From Pseudomonadales bacterium (GTDB lineage: Bacteria > Pseudomonadota > Gammaproteobacteria > Pseudomonadales > DT-91): a stretch of DNA of 6,923 bases. Location of the stretch: the NCBI GenBank assembly GCA_013215025.1, contig JABSRR010000018.1, positions 24,155 through 31,077 of the forward strand, written 5' to 3'. Positions 5,442 through 6,923 of this stretch are shown piece by piece (position 1 is the stretch's first letter; the number at the start of each line of letters is the position of its first letter). Under the pieces are notes generated by a model. It did no database searches, was not told where the DNA came from, and saw only the letters and a list, made by a program, of their open reading frames with translations. The position numbers were made by a program, and so were the translations under genes.

Positions 5442-6923
5442 TCAGTCAGCTTTGCGCTCAACTTTGACAGCATCGACTTTTTGGAATCCTCTAGGCAGCT
5501 TATTGCCACGACGCCCACGCTCACCCAGATAATGCTCAAGGTCTGCCATTTTTAGTTTTATATGGCGCTTACCTGCGAATAAAATCAGCGCGTCTCGCTC
5601 TGAAAAGCTCACCGCTGCCAGCATACACTCTTCTCTGGTCTGTACTCTTGCCGAAGGAATGTTAATGATTTTATTTCCTTTACCCTTTGCCAACTCTGGC
5701 AAATCACTGGCCGCAAAAACCAGCAAGCGCCCTTCACTTGAGACAGCAGCAACAAACTGGCCCTCAATCGCTGGTACCGCCTGTGGCGTTAGCACTTGCG
5801 CCCCCTTTGGCACGCTAACGGTGGCTTTGCCGGCTTTATTCTTGGTCATAAGATCGCCTAGCTTGGCAAAAAATCCATAACCTGCATCGGTCGACAATAA
5901 ATAAATATCATCCTCTGCGCCCATCATGCCGCCCACAAACGCTGCACCAGACGGCGCCTTGATACGACCCGTTAGCGGCTCACCCTGCCCCCTGGCGGAA
6001 GGTAGGCTATGCGCAGCAATTGCGTAGCTTCGGCCGGTAGAGTCTAAAATTACTACCGACTGATTAGACTTGCCTTTGACTGAAAAATGATAGCTATCGC
6101 CTGACTTATAGCTAAGATTTTCCGCATCAATATCGTGGCCTTTCGCCGAGCGGATCCAGCCTTTCTCGCTCATCACGATAGTCACGGGCTCAGAACTTAA
6201 CAGATCCGATTCGCTGAGCGCTTTGGCCTCGCCGCGCACCACAATCGGCGAGCGGCGCGCATCGCCAAACTCTTCCGCAACAGCTCGAAGCTCTTTTTTT
6301 ACCAAGGTTTTTAATCTAGCATCTGAAGATAAAGTCAGCTCTAGGCCAGCTTTTTCTGTTGCAAGCTCGGCTTGCTCTGCTTTGATCTGCATTTCTTCCA
6401 AGCGGGCTAACTGACGCAAACGCGTTTCTAAAATATACTCTGCCTGGGTCTCTGTAAGGGCAAAGCGCGTGATCAACTCGCGCTTCGGCTTCTCTTCTTC
6501 ACGAATAATTCGAATCACTTCATCAAGATTCAAAAAGGCGATAAGCCGCCCTTCTAATAAATGCAGTCGATGATTAATTTTATCTAAGCGGTAATTAAGC
6601 CTACGACGCGTGGTCGCGATACGAAAGCTTAACCACTCTTTTAAAATCTCAATCAAGCTTTTAACGCCCGGGCGCCCATCAATTCCGATCAGGTTTAAAT
6701 TCACCCGGTAGTTTCTTTCAAGATCGGTTGAGGCAAACAAATGACTCATTAACGCTTCGGTATCGACACGATTGGAGCGCTGCTCTATCACTAAACGGGT
6801 GGGGTTTTCATGGTCAGACTCATCGCGTAGATCTGACACCATAGGCAGCTTTTTAGCCTGCATTTGCGCGGCAACTTGCTCCAAGATTTTTGATCCGGAG
6901 ACCTGATGCGGCAGCTGAGTAAT
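5442..6923 (-). CDS. parC: DNA topoisomerase IV subunit A, C-terminal part (partial at window edge)
   Basis: Subunit A of the type IIA topoisomerase that unlinks daughter chromosomes. The reading frame is open through the right edge, so 493 residues are seen and about 255 N-terminal residues, including the active-site tyrosine and the quinolone-resistance region, are outside. The visible part starts [12 protein letters not shown] and continues [20 protein letters not shown], close to E. coli ParC. Next come [18 protein letters not shown] and the long coiled-coil arm ([20 protein letters not shown] to [20 protein letters not shown]) with the [17 protein letters not shown] segment at the C-gate. 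The C-terminal beta-pinwheel follows, with [30 protein letters not shown] and the ending [20 protein letters not shown]. The LPHQVSG segment and the lack of a canonical GyrA box favour ParC over GyrA. A TTG at 6884 is internal to the gene and not a start. serB follows after 15 bases. Confidence 0.97.
   Translation of the reverse strand: MTQLPHQVSGSKILEQVAAQMQAKKLPMVSDLRDESDHENPTRLVIEQRSNRVDTEALMSHLFASTDLERNYRVNLNLIGIDGRPGVKSLIEILKEWLSFRIATTRRRLNYRLDKINHRLHLLEGRLIAFLNLDEVIRIIREEEKPKRELITRFALTETQAEYILETRLRQLARLEEMQIKAEQAELATEKAGLELTLSSDARLKTLVKKELRAVAEEFGDARRSPIVVRGEAKALSESDLLSSEPVTIVMSEKGWIRSAKGHDIDAENLSYKSGDSYHFSVKGKSNQSVVILDSTGRSYAIAAHSLPSARGQGEPLTGRIKAPSGAAFVGGMMGAEDDIYLLSTDAGYGFFAKLGDLMTKNKAGKATVSVPKGAQVLTPQAVPAIEGQFVAAVSSEGRLLVFAASDLPELAKGKGNKIINIPSARVQTREECMLAAVSFSERDALILFAGKRHIKLKMADLEHYLGERGRRGNKLPRGFQKVDAVKVERKAD

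Noticed and set aside
6223..6414. Short plus-strand open frames inside parC and serB (also 4624-4872, 5125-5307, 5335-5532, 5659-5880)
   Set aside because: They are antisense shadows of well-recognised genes, with Ser/Ala-rich products and no motif.

Overview
This 6,923-base window looks like chromosomal DNA of a gammaproteobacterium, probably a marine one. The reasons are a conserved tRNA-modification and cell-wall locus (queG / tsaE-amiB), a parC-serB pair, an outer-membrane porin ending in phenylalanine, and a moderate G+C content. The species cannot be fixed from the sequence alone. No rRNA, tRNA, CRISPR array, insertion sequence or phage gene was seen.

Layout. On the minus strand at the left edge is the 5' part of an AMIN-domain N-acetylmuramoyl-L-alanine amidase (amiB, 1-638, cut by the window), preceded by tsaE (668-1168, minus). 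A short divergent region (about 1160-1235) separates tsaE from queG (1236-2318, plus). Then, after 88 bases, come a porin-like outer-membrane protein (2407-3708, plus) and a small single-domain periplasmic PstS-like protein (3708-4175, plus), whose stop and start codons overlap as TGATG. Converging on these from the right are serB (4203-5426, minus) and the C-terminal two thirds of parC (5442-6923, minus, cut by the window), 15 bases apart.

How the parts fit. TsaE and QueG both modify the tRNA anticodon loop (t6A at position 37, queuosine at position 34) and are read from one divergent region. That region holds a good sigma70-like promoter for queG that overlaps the tsaE start, and a Fur-box-like palindrome. 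AmiB cleaves septal peptidoglycan. ParC is the A subunit of topoisomerase IV and SerB makes the last step of serine synthesis. These are housekeeping genes.

The accessory-looking part is the porin plus mini-PstS pair. It sits between queG and serB, where relatives often carry orn, rsgA and psd. No transporter permease or ATPase accompanies it. It is the best candidate here for an incompletely described system: possibly an outer-membrane channel working with a periplasmic binding or sensing protein. I see no wholly new system in the window.
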